From: Xanthomarina sp. F2636L
Lineage (GTDB): Bacteria > Bacteroidota > Bacteroidia > Flavobacteriales > Flavobacteriaceae
Assembly: GCF_026410195.1 (NCBI RefSeq)
Contig: NZ_JAPMLM010000069.1
Coordinates: 62,001 to 126,000 of the forward strand
DNA length: 64,000 nucleotides
Direction of reading: 5' to 3'
Shown: positions 52,111 to 62,500 of the stretch, in pieces
Layout of the letters: the number at the start of each line of letters is the position of its first letter
How positions within the stretch are numbered: the first letter of the stretch is position 1
The notes under the pieces: generated by a model
The model's input: the letters and a program-made list of their open reading frames with translations, nothing else
The model's database searches: none
What the model was told of the DNA's origin: nothing
Translations under genes and position numbers: made by a program

Positions 52111-52818
52111 TTAATTGTTTGCTTGATTTTGTGCGTCGTCTATCATTTGCTTACTTGGTAAGATAGCAATATTAACACGTCTGTTTTTTGCACGGCCTTC
52201 AGCTGTGGAATTATCGTGCATAGGCTGTGTTTCTCCAAACCAGTTTGTAGTAAATCTACCATTACTTACTCCTGTAGAAATTAAGTAATTTGTTACAGAA
52301 TAAGCTCTGTTTTTAGAAAGTGTCATATTATAAGCTTCAGCACCAACACTATCTGTATGTCCTACCACCAAAATATTTGTGTCTGGATATTCTTTAAACA
52401 CATTTGCTAATTTATTTAAAGTTGTTTGAGAAGCACTATTAATATTGAATTTATCTGTAGCAAAGTATACGCCACTATTTTCATCGAAGGTAACTACAAT
52501 TCCGTCGTCTACACGTTCTACCTGAGCTCCTGGAATTTCTTCTTCAATTTCTTGGGCTTGTTTGTCCATTTTATTTCCAATTAAAACGCCAGCACCACCA
52601 CCAACAACACCACCAATAACAGCGCCAAGTTCGCCATTACCACCTTTTCCAATGTTATTTCCTAAAATTGCCCCTAAAACAGCGCCTCCAGCAGCACCTA
52701 TAACGGCGCCTTTTTGTTTATTATTTGCATTATCTACAGACTTACAGCTAGTAAAACTTATTAAAAAGATACTTGCAAGTACTATTATTTTATATGTATT
52801 TATATTTAAAGTCTTCAT
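52111..52818 (-). CDS. OmpA-family lipoprotein with glycine zipper
   Basis: A 235-residue lipoprotein (lipobox FTSC, C25). A glycine-zipper membrane-inserting segment (AVIGAAGGAVLGAILGNNIG, and GAVIGGVVGGGAGVLIG) lies at about 38-82, and an OmpA peptidoglycan-binding domain at about 110-225 (VVGHTDSVGAEAYN, LSKNRAYSV, NRRVNIAI). This is the YiaD-type layout. It tethers the outer membrane to the cell wall. It lies between the lipocalin-like and NlpE-META genes. Confidence 0.92.
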   Translation of the reverse strand: MKTLNINTYKIIVLASIFLISFTSCKSVDNANNKQKGAVIGAAGGAVLGAILGNNIGKGGNGELGAVIGGVVGGGAGVLIGNKMDKQAQEIEEEIPGAQVERVDDGIVVTFDENSGVYFATDKFNINSASQTTLNKLANVFKEYPDTNILVVGHTDSVGAEAYNMTLSKNRAYSVTNYLISTGVSNGRFTTNWFGETQPMHDNSTAEGRAKNRRVNIAILPSKQMIDDAQNQANN

Positions 52819-52822
52819 ATTA

Positions 52823-53290
52823 TTATTTTGTAAAGTTCATATTTATAGTAAAAGGCTTATTGTCTACCATTACGGTTTGCTGCCACTGCATATTAGTGTC
52901 TGACAAAGCACTTAATCTTAGTCTAAATCCCTGATTGGTTTCCGATTTTCCCTTTTTATTTGTTGGTTTTAAGAGGAAGTCATACAAGCCAGTTGTTTCA
53001 TCTATTTCTTGAATGGTAAAAACAAAATAGCGTTCTCCCATTGTACAATCTAGATTATTAATTGTGTATAAACCCGTGTTGTTGTTTGGAATAAATTGCC
53101 ACGTACTGCCTTCAAAGCAGGTTTTAGATTCATCGTTAAAAAGTGTTGTATTATAAGTGCCAGCTTCGCTATAGCTTATAGAATTTAAAGTCCATTCGCC
53201 TTTAATAACCTTTTTGGAATCTCGAACGGTTTTAGATCCTCCACATGAAAGTAGACAGACACTAAAAACTAATAGAATTAAATGTTTCAT
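52823..53290 (-). CDS. Lipocalin-like lipoprotein
   Basis: A 155-residue lipoprotein (lipobox LLSC, C16). The mature part begins with IKGEWTLNSISYSEAG, the usual start of the lipocalin-like domain, and runs as a series of strands with TWQFIPNNNTGLYTI. It probably binds a small hydrophobic ligand at the outer membrane, but this is family-based only. First gene of the three-gene lipoprotein operon, four bases from the OmpA-like gene. Confidence 0.82.
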   Translation of the reverse strand: MKHLILLVFSVCLLSCGGSKTVRDSKKVIKGEWTLNSISYSEAGTYNTTLFNDESKTCFEGSTWQFIPNNNTGLYTINNLDCTMGERYFVFTIQEIDETTGLYDFLLKPTNKKGKSETNQGFRLRLSALSDTNMQWQQTVMVDNKPFTINMNFTK

Positions 53291-53314
53291 AAATTAATGG
53301 TTTTGTGTTTGATT

Positions 53315-53322
53315 CAAAATTA
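53315..53322 (-). promoter_or_regulatory. Bacteroidota -7 box of the lipocalin-OmpA-NlpE operon
   Basis: TAATTTTG on the minus strand, a perfect TAnnTTTG, 24 bases before the ATG. Confidence 0.45.
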
Positions 53323-53559
53323 AAGAACAAGGTGTTAGTAGATTGATGCAAAAGCATAAAAAACTAATCTGTTTGCATTTATTTACGGAAAGGAATTAAA
53401 TTTAGATGTTTGAAATTTCTAGCAAAGGTAGCCAAAACACATATTTTTATGTCTAAAATGTACAAAGATAAATATGATGTTTAAGATTGAAATAAGAGTG
53501 AAAAAATTTAAGTTTTATATGATTGAAAGAATTTTCTATTTTTTAAATATAAATTAAAA
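53323..53559. other. AT-rich spacer
   Basis: No gene is visible. ATGCAAA at 53346-53352 and TTTGCAT at 53372-53378 form a loose inverted repeat upstream of the lipoprotein operon. Otherwise I see nothing. Confidence 0.4.
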
Positions 53560-53593
53560 AATAAAGGTGTCTTTATTTAAAGACACCTTTATT
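53560..53593 (-). terminator. Terminator of the small Cys/Lys-rich protein gene
   Basis: A perfect 15-bp stem AATAAAGGTGTCTTT / AAAGACACCTTTATT with a 4-base loop, about 20 bases after the small gene. Confidence 0.75.
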
Positions 53594-53612
53594 AAGAATA
53601 TATTTTTATGAA

Positions 53613-53786
53613 TTAAGCCACGTCTTTTAAAAGGTCGAAGCAAGGACATTTTTTACAACGTTTGCTTTCCTTTTTCTTGTATTTTTCGCAGCAACTACTT
53701 TTAACTTTATCGGCAATAATAATGCCTGATGCTTGCAGTTTTTTTAGAGCTTTTTTCTTCTCTTTTTTTTGTTTCTTTTTTCCCAA
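53613..53786 (-). CDS. Small Lys-rich, Cys-rich protein (57 residues), likely metal-binding
   Basis: A short frame on the minus strand starting at a TTG at 53786 (no ATG is available; an in-frame stop lies a few codons upstream). The N-terminus is strongly basic (MGKKKQKKEKKK). The middle reads ASGIIIADKVKSSCCEKY, and the end reads RCKKCPCFDLLKDVA. Five Cys (32, 33, 44, 47, 49) suggest a zinc or iron site. The frame ends just before a strong terminator and the composition is unlike random AT-rich DNA, so I believe it is real. Family unknown. Confidence 0.65.
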   Translation of the reverse strand: MGKKKQKKEKKKALKKLQASGIIIADKVKSSCCEKYKKKESKRCKKCPCFDLLKDVA

Positions 53787-53863
53787 AACAAATACTAGGT
53801 GTTAAGTAATGAGGCAAAAGTAATTATTTTTAATGAATCTAAATAAACTAAAATGTTAAAAAT

Positions 53864-54379
53864 TTAAACGCTATCGTTTGAAGCAGAGCTTATAGTAAGT
53901 TGTTGAATGTCTCTGTCAAATAAATAAAGACCTCCTTTATCATCTCCAATTAGGTTTATTTTATCCAGAATAGTTCTTGCCATTGCTTCTTCTTCAATCT
54001 GCTCGGCCACGTACCACTGTAAGAAATTATGAGTGGCATAATCCTTTTCTTGTAAACTAATATCTACTAAATTGTTAATGGATTCTGAAACGAAAATTTC
54101 ATGTTCAAGGAGTTTTTCAAACATTTCTTTAAAAGACTTAAACTTAACATTTGGCTCGTTTAATTCCGAAATATGCGCATGACCACCACGTTCGTTTACA
54201 AATTTTACAAATTTAAGCATATGATCTCTTTCTTCATCAGACTGTGCGTACATAAATCCAGCAATTCCTTCCAAACCTTTAACCTCTGCCCAACAAGCCA
54301 TTGCTAAATATATTTGAGAAGATTCTGATTCAATCCTTATTTGATCGTTTAATACTTTTTCTATTGTTTTTGATAGCAT
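53864..54379 (-). CDS. ftnA: Non-heme ferritin
   Basis: A 171-residue ferritin. The ferroxidase residues of bacterial FtnA are in place: E17, E50 and H53 (SDEERDHMLKF), E94 (LEHEI), and Q127 and E130 (VAEQIEEEA). It stores iron as a 24-mer shell. A TAnnTTTG box precedes it. There is no heme-ligand Met, so it is not bacterioferritin. Confidence 0.94.
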   Translation of the reverse strand: MLSKTIEKVLNDQIRIESESSQIYLAMACWAEVKGLEGIAGFMYAQSDEERDHMLKFVKFVNERGGHAHISELNEPNVKFKSFKEMFEKLLEHEIFVSESINNLVDISLQEKDYATHNFLQWYVAEQIEEEAMARTILDKINLIGDDKGGLYLFDRDIQQLTISSASNDSV

Positions 54380-54395
54380 AATTTTAATGTTTAAT

Positions 54396-54403
54396 CAAAG
54401 CTA
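54396..54403 (-). promoter_or_regulatory. Bacteroidota -7 box of the ferritin gene
   Basis: TAGCTTTG on the minus strand, a perfect TAnnTTTG, 17 bases before the ATG. Confidence 0.5.
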
Positions 54404-54477
54404 AGAAATCTTCCCAACATTTGAGTAGTAAAGGGTGCTTATCCCTTAGTGGAATTGTAATTTAGAATGTTTTAAGA

Positions 54478-55110
54478 TTATATCTTTTGGAATAAAGTAT
54501 AAACATAAGGACGCTCGCCACCAAAAGGATTTATAAACGTATGATTAAAAGAATCTATTAATTTAAAATCTGTGCCTAAGGCGTCTTTTAGCGTATCAAG
54601 ATTATAGCGTTTTAAGTCTAGGCCACAACATTTTTCTGCACCATCCAGAGAAAAAACAGCAATCAAGACAAAACCATCTTTATTTACTATTTTTTTAATC
54701 AAATTAAAATATGCAGTTTGTTCTTCTTCTTTTAAAAAGAAATGTAGTACGGCTCTATCAATCCATAGATTGACGTTTTTAAGGTCTTGTAATTCAGATG
54801 GGTTTGTTAAATCGTCAGTAATTATTTTTAAGTCGTAATTATGCGATTGTTTTATGCGGTTTTTTAGCTTTTGTAAGGCAAAATCGCTTAAATCGTTTGC
54901 AATAAGGTTTGTATAACCTTCGTCTAAAAGAGTATCGATGAGGTTGGTAGTTCCAACTCCAACATTTAAAATTATAGCATCTTTTTCAAGCTGACATGTT
55001 TCTATAAGTTGCATGGTTGGCGCTGGGTTTTCTTCAAACCAACCCAACTGATTATCTTCTTTATCGTAAGCTTTGTTCCAATGAGATTTTAAGTCTTGAG
55101 TGTGTTCCAT
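54478..55110 (-). CDS. Class I SAM-dependent methyltransferase
   Basis: A 210-residue methyltransferase. IILNVGVGTTNLIDTLL (residues about 46-62) is motif I, LIANDLSDFALQKLK motif II and LWIDRAVLHFF motif IV. The DRAVLHF block resembles TehB/thiopurine-type methyltransferases that act on small or xenobiotic molecules. Substrate unknown. It follows metG with three bases between and is probably cotranscribed. Confidence 0.84.
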   Translation of the reverse strand: MEHTQDLKSHWNKAYDKEDNQLGWFEENPAPTMQLIETCQLEKDAIILNVGVGTTNLIDTLLDEGYTNLIANDLSDFALQKLKNRIKQSHNYDLKIITDDLTNPSELQDLKNVNLWIDRAVLHFFLKEEEQTAYFNLIKKIVNKDGFVLIAVFSLDGAEKCCGLDLKRYNLDTLKDALGTDFKLIDSFNHTFINPFGGERPYVYTLFQKI

Positions 55111-55113
55111 TTA

Positions 55114-57174
55114 TTAGCTTATTTGCAAGCCATTAGTAATATTCTCATTATCAGGATTTACAAAAACTAATTTTCCTTCAGGAGTTTCTGTCATTAAAAT
55201 CATGCCTTGGCTTTCTACACTGCGAAGCTTTCTTGGAGCTAAATTTACTAAAACAGTTACTTTTTTTCCAATAACTTCTTCTGGAGTAAAGCTTTCAGCA
55301 ATTCCAGAAACAATGGTCCTTATATCGATTCCTGTATCTACTTTTAAGACTAAAAGCTTTTTAGTTTTTGGCATTTTTTCAGCTTCTAAAATAGTTCCAA
55401 CTCTTAAATCTAATTTTGTGAAATCCTCAAAACTAATGGTATCCTTTTCAGGATCAACTTTTTTATTAGCAGCTTCGTTTGCTTTCTTGGTAGCTAATAA
55501 TTTATCAACTTGAGCTTGAACGGTTTCGTCTTCAATTTTTGAGAATAATAATTCAGCTTTTCCAATTTGGTGCCCTATAGGAAGTAAAATATCTTTTGTA
55601 GAAACATCGTTCCAAGAAGTTTCAATAGTGTTTGATGTTGTTTTTAGAATAGCTTTTAATTTATTTGAAGTAAAAGGTAAAAACGGTTCGCTTAAAGTGG
55701 CTAAAGCCGACGCAATTTGAAGTGCCACAAACATAATGGTTTGGGTTCTGGCTTCGTCTTCTTTAACTACCTTCCAAGGTTCTTCGTCTGCTAAATACTT
55801 ATTTCCCAGTCTAGCTAAATTCATTAATTCTTGCCCAGCTTCTCTAAATCTATAACGCTCAATAGAACTAGAAATAACAGCTGGATAGGCTTTAACTGCA
55901 GCTAGGGTTTCATTATCCACTTGAGAAAAGTTGGATGGTTCCGGAACTATTCCGTTGTAATACTTATTCGTTAAGACTACCACACGGTTAATGAAATTTC
56001 CGAAAATAGCAACCAATTCGTTGTTGTTTCTTGCCTGAAAATCTTTCCATGTAAAGTCGTTATCTTTTGTTTCTGGAGCATTTGCTGTTAAGGCATAGCG
56101 CAAAACATCTTGCTGATTCGGAAAATCTTCTAAATATTCTGGTAACCAAACCGCCCAGTTTTTAGAGGTTGAAAGTTTATTGCCTTCTAAGTTTAAAAAC
56201 TCGTTTGCAGGAACGTTATCTGGTAAAATATAAGAGCCTTCGGCTTTTAACATAGCTGGAAAAATAATACAATGGAATACAATATTATCTTTTCCTATAA
56301 AGTGAACTAGTTTGGTGTTTTTATCCTTCCAGTATGGTTCCCAATCTTTTCCTTCGCGTTCTGCCCATTCTTTGGTAGCAGAAATATAACCAATTGGCGC
56401 ATCGAACCATACATAAAGCACTTTGCCTTCGGCATCAGGAAGAGGAACGGGAATTCCCCAATCTAAATCTCTTGTTACGGCTCTTGGTCGTAAACCATCG
56501 TCAATCCAAGATTTTACTTGTCCGTAAACATTAGGTTTCCAGTCTTTTTTATGACCTTTTAAAATCCATTCTTTTAAAAAGTCTTCGTGTTTATCTAAAG
56601 GTAAAAACCAGTGTTTTGTTTGTTTTAAGGTTGGAGTATTTCCGGTAATGGCCGATTTCGGGTTGATTAAATCCGTGGCATTATGACTTGTGCCACAAGC
56701 CTCACATTGGTCGCCATAACTTTCCTCGTTGCCACATTTAGGACAAGTACCAACTACAAAACGATCTGCTAAAAACTGATTGGCTTCTTCGTCGAATAAT
56801 TGTTCGGTAACTTCTTCAATAAATTCTCCTTTATCGTATAAAGTTGTAAAAAATTCTGAGGCAGTATCATGATGAATTTTCGCAGTAGTTCTTGAATAAT
56901 TATCTAAAGAAATACCAAAATCTTCAAAAGATTTTTTTATTATAGCATGATATTTATCCACGACATCTTGAGGAGAAACCCCTTCTTTTTTCGCTTTAAT
57001 GGTAATAGGAACGCCATGTTCATCACTTCCACAAATAAAAGCAACATCGTTACCAGTTAAACGTAAATAGCGGGCATAAATATCTGCTGGCACATAAACA
57101 CCTGCTAGATGACCAATGTGAATGGGTCCATTTGTGTATGGTAAAGCAGCTGTTATGGTATATCTTTTTGACAT
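55114..57174 (-). CDS. metG: Methionyl-tRNA synthetase
   Basis: A 686-residue class I synthetase. The HIGH motif is [10 protein letters not shown] (about 16-25), the zinc knuckle is [18 protein letters not shown], the signature loop is KLSTSKN, and the C-terminal tRNA-binding domain ([20 protein letters not shown]) is present, so this is the long MetG type. It charges tRNA-Met. Its promoter carries a TAnnTTTG box. Confidence 0.97.
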   Translation of the reverse strand: MSKRYTITAALPYTNGPIHIGHLAGVYVPADIYARYLRLTGNDVAFICGSDEHGVPITIKAKKEGVSPQDVVDKYHAIIKKSFEDFGISLDNYSRTTAKIHHDTASEFFTTLYDKGEFIEEVTEQLFDEEANQFLADRFVVGTCPKCGNEESYGDQCEACGTSHNATDLINPKSAITGNTPTLKQTKHWFLPLDKHEDFLKEWILKGHKKDWKPNVYGQVKSWIDDGLRPRAVTRDLDWGIPVPLPDAEGKVLYVWFDAPIGYISATKEWAEREGKDWEPYWKDKNTKLVHFIGKDNIVFHCIIFPAMLKAEGSYILPDNVPANEFLNLEGNKLSTSKNWAVWLPEYLEDFPNQQDVLRYALTANAPETKDNDFTWKDFQARNNNELVAIFGNFINRVVVLTNKYYNGIVPEPSNFSQVDNETLAAVKAYPAVISSSIERYRFREAGQELMNLARLGNKYLADEEPWKVVKEDEARTQTIMFVALQIASALATLSEPFLPFTSNKLKAILKTTSNTIETSWNDVSTKDILLPIGHQIGKAELLFSKIEDETVQAQVDKLLATKKANEAANKKVDPEKDTISFEDFTKLDLRVGTILEAEKMPKTKKLLVLKVDTGIDIRTIVSGIAESFTPEEVIGKKVTVLVNLAPRKLRSVESQGMILMTETPEGKLVFVNPDNENITNGLQIS

Positions 57175-57195
57175 TATTTAATTTTTAAAAGTGTA

Positions 57196-57203
57196 CAAAA
57201 GTA
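57196..57203 (-). promoter_or_regulatory. Bacteroidota -7 box of metG
   Basis: TACTTTTG on the minus strand, a perfect TAnnTTTG, 22 bases before the ATG. Confidence 0.5.
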
Positions 57204-57246
57204 CGCATTTTAGAGGCAATTTAGAAAAAAAATGTACATTTACATT

Positions 57247-58263
57247 ATGACAAAAATCACCTTTATATTACCCTTGTTATGCTTGGTTTTTTTCTTCGGA
57301 AAACATAGGCTTTCGGCACAAGAACTTCAAACGCAAAAAATACACACATTGATACAACCTCCATTTTTACAAGCTGGCGATACAGTTGCCATTGTAGCAC
57401 CTTCAGGAATTTTAAAAGGTAGAACTGACGAGATACAACAAGCTAAAAGCCTACTTAAAAGTTGGGGCTTGAACGTGGTGCTTGGAAAGCATGTTTTTAA
57501 TCAAAACAATCATTTTGCAGGAACAGATGCTGAACGTTGTGAAGATTTTCAAAATGCGATGGACGACCCTACAATTAGTGCTATTTGGTGTGCTAGAGGA
57601 GGTTATGGAACCGTTAGGATTTTAGATAAATTGGATTATACAAAAATAAAGGAGGACCCAAAGTGGCTGATAGGTTACAGCGATATTACAGCTTTACATA
57701 ATCAGTTTCACAACGAAGGATTTGAGACTATTCATGCACTCATGTGCACAAGTTTATCGGATAATCCGAAAGATACAATTGAAAGCATTGGTACTTTTAA
57801 AAAGGCCATTTTTGGAGATTCTTTAAGTTATACATTAAAGGGATCTAATTATAATAAAGTTGGAATTGTTTCGGCTCCTTTAGTGGGTGGAAATCTTACA
57901 ATATTACATACCATGTTAGGCTCTAAAACAAGTATAGATACTAGTGGAAAAATTTTATTTATTGAAGAAATTGGAGAATATAAATATCATATAGATCGTA
58001 TGCTGCAAAGTCTAAAACGTGCTGGGTATTTTGATAATTGTGCTGGACTTCTAGTTGGAGATATGAGTAAAATTAGAAAAAACACAACGGTCTGGGGAAC
58101 TTCTATCGAGCAACTTATTCTAGATGCACTTTCTGAATATGATTTTCCAATTGCCTTTAATATGCCAGCTGGACATGAAAAAGATAATCGTGCAATGATT
58201 CTGGGAGATACAGTTAAAATGAGTGTAGGAAAGGATCAATCAACTGTTGTTTTTGAAGATTAA
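57247..58263 (+). CDS. LD-carboxypeptidase (S66 family), secreted
   Basis: About 338 residues. The start at 57247 gives a clean signal peptide (MTKITFILPLLCLVFFFGK); an ATG at 57232 adds five residues. The S66 blocks are AGDTVAIVAPSG, CARGGYGTVRILD, WLIGYSDITALH (with the nucleophile region), and FIEEIGEYKYHIDRML. It cleaves the L,D bond between residues 3 and 4 of stem peptides in murein recycling. The usual LdcA is cytoplasmic, so a signal peptide marks it as a periplasmic form. Confidence 0.87.
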   Translation: MTKITFILPLLCLVFFFGKHRLSAQELQTQKIHTLIQPPFLQAGDTVAIVAPSGILKGRTDEIQQAKSLLKSWGLNVVLGKHVFNQNNHFAGTDAERCEDFQNAMDDPTISAIWCARGGYGTVRILDKLDYTKIKEDPKWLIGYSDITALHNQFHNEGFETIHALMCTSLSDNPKDTIESIGTFKKAIFGDSLSYTLKGSNYNKVGIVSAPLVGGNLTILHTMLGSKTSIDTSGKILFIEEIGEYKYHIDRMLQSLKRAGYFDNCAGLLVGDMSKIRKNTTVWGTSIEQLILDALSEYDFPIAFNMPAGHEKDNRAMILGDTVKMSVGKDQSTVVFED

Positions 58264-58273
58264 AAACTCTTGC

Positions 58274-58627
58274 TTAAAACAACCTCTTTTGAAATAAATA
58301 AAACAAAACAGCTCCCATAAAATAGAGAAATACGTCTATTACATCTCCAGTATATCTCATGTTGAGTTGCGGCATAAGCCATTCAAAGTAAAAGGCGTAA
58401 TAGGTTGTCATAATTAGTATAATACTTAAAGGCACGTAAATATTATCAGTTTTTTTAAAAAAACGAAGGACAGCCAAACTGATACTTAAAACAATGGGCA
58501 TGCATAGAAAATCGTTAACATAAAAGTAAATCCAATTAGGAAGGGGTAAGGCTAATCTATTTGCTCCATAAATAAACAAAGCGATTAAGCAGAAAGTGAT
58601 AAGAATTGGGTTTTTAAGAATTTTCAT
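58274..58627 (-). CDS. Small four-helix membrane protein, function unknown
   Basis: About 117 residues from the ATG at 58627. Four hydrophobic helices: ILITFCLIALFIYGA, FLCMPIVLSISLAVL, VPLSIILIMTTYYAF and VIDVFLYFMGAVLFY. Its ATG overlaps the TGA of the zinc-ribbon gene (ATGA), so it is translated by reinitiation. A longer frame starting at 58687 would overlap that gene and is rejected. Confidence 0.72.
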   Translation of the reverse strand: MKILKNPILITFCLIALFIYGANRLALPLPNWIYFYVNDFLCMPIVLSISLAVLRFFKKTDNIYVPLSIILIMTTYYAFYFEWLMPQLNMRYTGDVIDVFLYFMGAVLFYLFQKRLF

Positions 58628-58920
58628 GCAACTACAGCTGAAATTAACCAAGCAATAAACATCCCAATAGCCATAAATACAAGCCAAATAGAACGGATTA
58701 TTTTTACTAAAATACGTACTAAAAGAAATCGGTGATTACTATATTTTTCAAAGAAAGATTCTTTTTTTTCTTTGGAGGCCATCTCTCTTTGACGTTGTTC
58801 TTCCTCTTTCTTTAAAGCAATTTCACGTCTAATTTTATAGGAAAGAACAGTGTTGCATTTTTCGCAATAATCTCTATCTGTATTATAAACACCACAATTG
58901 GGACATTTAATAGTAGCCAT
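58624..58920 (-). CDS. Zinc-ribbon membrane protein
   Basis: A 98-residue protein with an N-terminal zinc ribbon (CPNCGVYNTDRDYCEKC, Cys at 6, 9, 19 and 22), a charged coiled-coil-like linker (KKEEEQRQREMASKEKKE) and a C-terminal helix IWLVFMAIGMFIAWLISAVV. It may sense metals at the membrane. Translation is coupled to the downstream membrane gene by the ATGA overlap. Confidence 0.76.
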   Translation of the reverse strand: MATIKCPNCGVYNTDRDYCEKCNTVLSYKIRREIALKKEEEQRQREMASKEKKESFFEKYSNHRFLLVRILVKIIRSIWLVFMAIGMFIAWLISAVVA

Positions 58921-59146
58921 TTTATACCTGCTTTATTTAAAATGTAAAAGTACTACTTATTGTAGGATTTACTTTTTCAATTTGAAATAATCATTTGGCT
59001 GTTGTAAAATGGAGGGGAGTTGGTTATCTTTAGCCTGAAAATGAGATATTTAAAATGAATTTTTATTTCATAAATAGGTTAATTAGAAAGTAAGGATGAG
59101 ATTCTCGCTTTCTTAAAAAAAACTCACACTTTCGTGGGAAGTAAAC

Positions 59147-59512
59147 ATGGCATATCATAACGAACTTGGAGAATGGGGCGAAGAATTTGCAACCAATTAT
59201 CTTTTAACAAAAGGATATGAGATTTTAGAGCGTAACTATTTTTACGATCGTGCCGAAGTGGATATCATTGCCAAAACTAAAACAGGGGATTTTATTGTTT
59301 GTGTAGAGGTGAAAACCAGAAATTCTGATATATTTGGTGATCCTCAGAGCTTTGTTAGTCAAGGAAAAATCAAGCTTCTTGTTAAAGCCATGGACGCCTA
59401 TTTAGTAGAAAACGACATTACATTAGAAACTCGTTTTGATATTATTGCCATTATAAAAAACAAGTCCACCGAAGAGCTTACGCATTATGAAAATGCATTT
59501 TATCATTTTTAA
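59147..59512 (+). CDS. yraN: YraN family protein (UPF0102), endonuclease-like fold
   Basis: A 121-residue protein with the UPF0102 layout: GEWGEEFATNYLLTKGYEIL at the start, then RAEVDII and VEVKTRN, forming the restriction-endonuclease-like E-x-D and E-x-K pattern. The family is related to Holliday-junction resolvases, with no proven function. It overlaps the mfd gene's end by 4 bases on the opposite strand. Confidence 0.9.
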   Translation: MAYHNELGEWGEEFATNYLLTKGYEILERNYFYDRAEVDIIAKTKTGDFIVCVEVKTRNSDIFGDPQSFVSQGKIKLLVKAMDAYLVENDITLETRFDIIAIIKNKSTEELTHYENAFYHF

Positions 59513-62500
59513 TTTACAATAGGTTTCAAAACAGACAAAGCCTGTTTTACGGTTTTAATGTTTTCGAAAGTTAGTAATAAACGCAACCCATTTCTAGTTT
59601 GTTTTTCTTTCATTTTACAAGCACCAGGATGAGATTGCACATATTGTAAAACTCTTGTAAAACTACCACTTTGATAATATGGACTTTTTTGATCGGTTAT
59701 AAAGTACCCAATAAGTTTGCCTTGTTTCATTATAACTTTTTCAACTCCCATTTTAGTGGCAATCCATTTAATTCTAACACTATTAAATAGATCAACTACC
59801 TGGGTTGGTAACTCTCCAAAACGGTCCACAATCTCTGATTCGAATTTTTGAAGTTCTTCTTCGGTTTTAATATTATTAAGCTGTGTGTAAAGATTTAAAC
59901 GTTCAGAAATATTATTGACATAATCGTCTGGGAAAAGCATTTCTAAATCGGAATCTATGGTTACATCTTTTACGTATTCTTTTTCTTTGCCATCATCTTC
60001 ATATAAATCTTTAAACTCATTTTCTTTAAGTTCTTCTATAGCTTCATTTAGTATTTTCTGATAGGTATCAAATCCAATATCATTAATAAATCCACTTTGC
60101 TCTCCACCTAATAAATCTCCGGCACCACGAATTTCTAAATCCTTCATGGCAATGTTTAAGCCACTTCCAAGCTCTGAAAATTGCTCTAAAGCTGTAATTC
60201 GTTTTCTAGCATCTTCGGTCATAGCAGAATACTCTGGAGTTATAAAATAACAAAAGGCTTTTTTGTTACTTCGTCCTACACGACCTCGCATTTGGTGTAA
60301 ATCGCTTAAACCAAAATTATTGGCATTATTGATAAAAATGGTGTTCGCATTTGGAACATCTAAGCCACTCTCTACAATAGTTGTACTGATTAAAACATCA
60401 AATTCCCCATTAATAAAAGCCAACATAAGTTGTTCTAATTTTTTCCCATCCATTTGCCCATGACCTATTCCAATTTTGGCATCTGGTACCAAGCGCTGAA
60501 TCATTCCAGCCACTTCCTTAATATTCTCTATGCGATTATGAATAAAGAAAATTTGTCCGCCACGTTGAATTTCATAAGTAATAGCATCTCTAATAGTTTC
60601 TTCGCTAAAGCGAACCACATGACTTTCTATAGGATACCGGTTTGGTGGAGGTGTGGTAATAACCGACAAATCTCTGGCCGCCATTAAGCTAAACTGAAGG
60701 GTTCTTGGAATTGGTGTAGCGGTTAAAGTTAAAACATCTACATGTTCCTTGAGAGTTCTTAGTTTTTCTTTTACAGCCACTCCAAATTTTTGCTCTTCGT
60801 CAACAATTAATAAGCCTAAATCCTTGAACTTGACATTTTTATTTACTAACTGATGGGTTCCAATGATAATATCTACAGTTCCCTTTTCTAACCCTTCGAG
60901 AGTGGCCTTTTTTTCCTTAGCAGTTCTAAAACGATTGACGTATTCTACCGTCACCGGAAAATCTTTTAATCGCTCTTTAAACGTTCTAGAATGTTGGTAA
61001 GCTAATATGGTTGTTGGCACTAAAACAGCTACTTGCTTGCCGTTATCTACAGCTTTAAAAGCAGCTCGAATGGCAACTTCCGTTTTACCAAAACCAACAT
61101 CGCCACAGACCAGTCTGTCCATAGGTCTTTCACTCTCCATGTCGGTTTTAATATCTGCTGTAGCAGTGGATTGATCAGGTGTGTCTTCATAAATAAATGA
61201 AGATTCTAGTTCTAGTTGCATGGTGCTATCTGGATGATATTGATAGCCTTTTTCTAACTTGCGTTTGGCATATATTTGAATCAGGTTAAAGGCAATTTCC
61301 TTAACTCTGGTTTTGGTCTTTTGCTTCAAGTTTTTCCAAGCTGCAGATCCTAATTTATAAACTTTTGGAGGTTTGCCATCTTTTCCGTTAAACTTGGTAA
61401 TTTTATGAAGTGAGTGAATGCTTAAATATAAAATATCACGCTCGCCATAAACCAATTTTATAGCCTCTTGCTTTTTACCTTCAACATCAATTTTCTGCAA
61501 CCCTCCAAAACGACCAATTCCATGATCTATATGAGTTACATAATCGCCAATTTCAAGATTTGTAAGCTCTTTTAAGGTAATAGCTTGCTTTTTGGCATAG
61601 CCATTTTTTAAATGAAATTTATGGTAGCGTTCAAAAATCTGATGATCTGTATAACAGCATATTTTATTATCCTTATCTACAAAGCCCTGGTAAAGAGATA
61701 GAACTATAGTTTTATAATGAACTTCCTCTTCAGCATCTTCAAAAATATCATGAAAACGTTTGGCTTGTTGCTCACTCACACAAGCAATATAATTGGTATA
61801 ACCTTTCTCGTGATTGTTGTTTAGGTTTTCAATTAATAGATTGAACTGTTTATTAAAAGCTGGTTGAGGTGTAGTGTTAAAAGTAATTGTACTGTCGTTA
61901 TTAAAAATGTTTTGAGTTCCAAATTCGACTAAAGTAAAATCTAGTAATTGCTTTTTTAATAAAGTTGCATTACAGAACAATTCTTCTGGTTCGGCATGTT
62001 TTATCTCGGAAGTTAGGTTTTTAAAGGCTTCTTCAGCTTTTTCGAAAAAATCGTCGATTCTGGAAAACATCAAATCGCTATTTTTAGTAAAAACAACTGT
62101 TTTTGAAGCTATATAATCTAAAAAACTCTGTCTGCGTTCTTCAATAAGCTTATTAGCAACATTAGGAATAATACTTATTTTCTTTATTTGCTCTGTTGAA
62201 AGTTGCGTTTCTACATCGAAGGTTCTGATACTATCTACTTCATCTCCAAAAAACTCGATTCTATAAGGCTCGTCGTGACTGAAAGAGAACACATCTACAA
62301 TACCACCTCTAACTGAAAATTCGCCAGGCTCTGTAACAAAATCCACACGTTTAAATTTGTATTCAAACAAGACTTCGTTAACAAAATCGATGGATAAATT
62401 ATCGCTAACCGAAACTTTAAGAGTGTTGCGTTCTAGCTCTTTTCTTGTAACTACTTTTTCAAATAAAGCATCTGGATAAGTAACTATGATAGCTGGTTTT

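Noticed and set aside
52562-52903. 113-residue Pro/Ala-rich plus-strand frame
   Set aside because: Antisense of the glycine-zipper segment; glycine codons read backwards give proline.
59040-59140. Weak AGAAAG...CTTTCT hairpin before yraN
   Set aside because: Six-base arms with a long loop in AT-rich DNA and no T run in either sensible direction.
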